In this document: in pieces, positions 7,417-8,239 of the stretch
Layout of the letters: the number at the start of each line of letters is the position of its first letter
Numbering within the stretch: position 1 is the stretch's first letter
Assembly (NCBI GenBank): GCA_913058025.1
Contig: CAJXPN010000132.1
Coordinates: forward strand, 1-8,239
Direction of reading: 5' to 3'
DNA length: 8,239 nucleotides
Source: an uncultured Myxococcales bacterium
GTDB taxonomy: Bacteria; Myxococcota_A; Bradymonadia; Bradymonadales; Bradymonadaceae
Notes under the pieces: generated by a model
The model's input: only the letters and a program-made list of their open reading frames with translations
What the model was told of the DNA's origin: nothing
Databases searched by the model: none
Made by a program: the position numbers and the translations under genes

Positions 7417-7434
7417 CGCGCGTTGCAACGCGCG
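7417..7434. promoter_or_regulatory. thiC leader palindrome, distal site (18-bp perfect)
   Basis: CGCGCGTTGCAACGCGCG is perfectly self-complementary over 18 bp and lies 12 bp past the cupin stop codon in the gap before thiC. Its centre GCGTTGCAACGC matches the proximal site. As RNA it could form a 7-bp hairpin, but no T-run follows closely, so an operator is more plausible than a terminator. Confidence 0.5.
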
Positions 7435-7446
7435 ACGCGGCCGCGC

Positions 7447-7827
7447 TCACCCCCCGAGCGAGGGTGAGTACGCGCTCCCGGGGGTCCCACCGAGCGCGAG
7501 CACGACCGCGCCGGACTCCCCCGTGACGAGCTTGCGGCGCGCGTCGGCGGGCACGCGCGCCATCGCGCCGGCGCCGAGCTCGTGCGAGGCGCCGCCGGCC
7601 TCGAGCGTGAGCGCGCCCTCGAGCACGACGTAGACCTCCTCCTGCCCGTCCGCGGCGTGGTCGTGCTCGGGGTAGTTCTCGCAGTGGGGGTCGAGCTCGA
7701 TGACGTTCATGCCCCAGGCCGACACGCCCATCGCCTCGCGCACCGACCGGAAGCGGACGCCCTCGATGGCGCCGGGTCCCTCGTATGCCTGGATGTCCTC
7801 GATCTTCTTCACCATGATGTCGCTCAT
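7447..7827 (-). CDS. Small single-domain cupin protein
   Basis: This 126-aa cytoplasmic cupin barrel has unknown substrate. Cupin motif 1 is present as EHDHAADGQEEVYVVLEG (54-71), with His55, His57 and Glu64 (or Glu63) as likely metal ligands. In motif 2, GAGAMARVPADARRKL (86-101), the usual His after the Pro is replaced by Arg, so metal binding may rest on three ligands or be altered. The start is the ATG at 7827, with GAGGAG 7 nt upstream. The frame stays open upstream to 8208, but that stretch is antisense to the AraC-type gene and its apparent start lies inside the sequencing adapter, so it is rejected. The gene is divergent from the AraC-family regulator with 44 bp between the starts, and thiC follows after 114 bp on the same strand. 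Small cupins beside AraC regulators are often enzymes or sensors for small organic molecules; the actual function is unknown. Confidence 0.88.
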   Translation of the reverse strand: MSDIMVKKIEDIQAYEGPGAIEGVRFRSVREAMGVSAWGMNVIELDPHCENYPEHDHAADGQEEVYVVLEGALTLEAGGASHELGAGAMARVPADARRKLVTGESGAVVLALGGTPGSAYSPSLGG

Positions 7828-7871
7828 GTTCTCACTCCTCGTGGGTGGTTGGGTGTGGAGAGAGGTTAGTG
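7828..7871. promoter_or_regulatory. Compact divergent region between cupin and AraC genes
   Basis: Only 44 bp separate the two start codons. They hold the cupin ribosome binding site on the - strand (complement of CTCCTC, 7835-7840) and GGAGAGAGG on the + strand (7857-7865) 6 nt before ATG 7872. There is no room for two promoters here, so promoter elements must reach into the opposite coding regions, or the regulator starts later (GTG 7935). Confidence 0.6.
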
Positions 7872-8191
7872 ATGGGTGAAGGGACGCGTCTTGAAGAAAC
7901 GCGACCGACGGGCCATGGCCGCGCGCGCGGGCTCGTGTCGAGCCGGCGCAGCGGCGCGCGCGTCGCGGCGAGGTCGTACGAGGTCCCCGAGGACCTGCGC
8001 GACCTGGTCGCGTCGATCTGGGTGGGGAGCTGGGAGCTGAGCGGTCAGGAGCCCCACGAGACGCGCCTGCTGGGCGACCCGTGCGTCCACCTGGTGTTCG
8101 AGGAGTCGGTCGCCGCGCGCGAGGCGCGCGTCGTCGGGGTGTGGACGACGCTGTGGCGTCGTAAGCTCGAGGGTCGTGGGAGGGTCTTCGG
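7872..8191 (+). CDS. AraC-family regulator with DUF6597-type N-terminus, 3'-truncated
   Basis: About 106 codons are present before the adapter; the helix-turn-helix half is missing. The recognisable part starts near residue 36 with YEVPEDLRDLVASIWVGSWE and continues with ETRLLGDPCVHLVFEE and VVGVWTTLWRRKLEGRGRVFG. This is the order seen in the N-terminal domain (DUF6597 type) of a group of AraC-family transcription regulators, normally followed by a K-F-R-P-G-G-F block and the DNA-binding domain. The ATG at 7872 has a strong ribosome binding site (GGAGAGAGG, 6-nt spacing), but residues 1-34 are Arg-rich and not family-like, so GTG 7935 is a possible true start. It is divergent from the cupin gene and likely regulates it. 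The genomic part ends at 8191; the codons after that come from adapter. The call rests on remembered family patterns and is fairly secure. Confidence 0.8.
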
Positions 8192-8239
8192 CTGTCTCTT
8201 ATACACATCTGACGCTGCCGACGATCTACTCTGTGTAGA
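8192..8239 (+). other. Illumina Nextera i5-side adapter with index (not genomic)
   Basis: 8192-8224 is the reverse complement of the 33-nt read-1 transposase adapter, beginning with the Tn5 mosaic end (8192-8210). 8225-8232 (TCTACTCT) is the reverse complement of index AGAGTAGA, known as S504/N504. 8233-8239 (GTGTAGA) is the start of the reverse-complemented P5 primer. On the - strand the mosaic end reads MCIRDS in frame with the cupin gene and creates a false start. It should be trimmed. Confidence 0.98.

Noticed and set aside
7333..7446. TPP riboswitch expected upstream of thiC
   Set aside because: I read the leader on the - strand and found none of the conserved THI-element segments. A covariance-model search was not possible here.
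7828..8208. In-frame N-terminal extension of the cupin beginning MCIRDS
   Set aside because: The start lies in the adapter and the stretch is antisense to a well-supported AraC-type N-terminal domain. The cupin has its own ATG and ribosome binding site at 7827.

Overview
The insert is high-GC DNA (strong G/C preference at third codon positions) and behaves like one contiguous bacterial chromosome fragment. The gene content is a KANL3/Tex30-type hydrolase, a membrane-anchored cytochrome c of unusual architecture, a DUF3336-patatin, a Cys-rich lipoprotein, a P4H-like oxygenase and a DUF6597-type AraC regulator. This would fit a deltaproteobacterial/Myxococcota-type genome, but that is inference from style and not a phylogenetic result. 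Both ends are Illumina Nextera library adapters with readable index sequences (1-48 and 8192-8239), so the biological sequence is 49-8191 and the two outermost genes are cut off.

Left half, + strand: the 3' part of an alpha/beta hydrolase (49-362); a 335-aa protein with an N-terminal membrane anchor, an unrecognised domain, an acidic linker and a C-terminal class I cytochrome c domain (492-1499); and a complete DUF3336-patatin lipid acyl hydrolase (1596-3062). The patatin gene carries a short island of atypical codons packed with inverted repeats. It converges on a Cys-rich putative lipoprotein on the - strand (3753-3067). Divergent from that is a 2-oxoglutarate/Fe(II) oxygenase (3932-4492, +), which is bracketed by a 27-nt imperfect direct repeat derived from the start region of the lipoprotein gene.

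Right half, mostly - strand: read in the direction of transcription, this is a small cupin (7827-7447), thiC (7332-5596), a DUF985/cupin_5 gene overlapping the thiC end by 11 nt (5606-5070), and a 106-aa single-span membrane protein (4865-4545). A divergent AraC-family regulator (7872 onward, +) begins 44 bp from the cupin and runs off the contig.

ThiC makes the pyrimidine half of thiamine. The overlapping DUF985 protein is probably translationally coupled to it. The thiC leader has no recognisable TPP riboswitch but contains two near-identical palindromes of the form GCGTTnnAACGC. The AraC regulator probably controls the cupin and perhaps itself. I see no defence island, transposase, CRISPR array, rRNA or tRNA. 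The most unusual items are the thiC leader palindromes with the thiC-DUF985 overlap, the structured rare-codon island in the patatin gene, the direct repeats around the oxygenase, and a perfect 28-nt tandem duplication just past the DUF985 stop codon.
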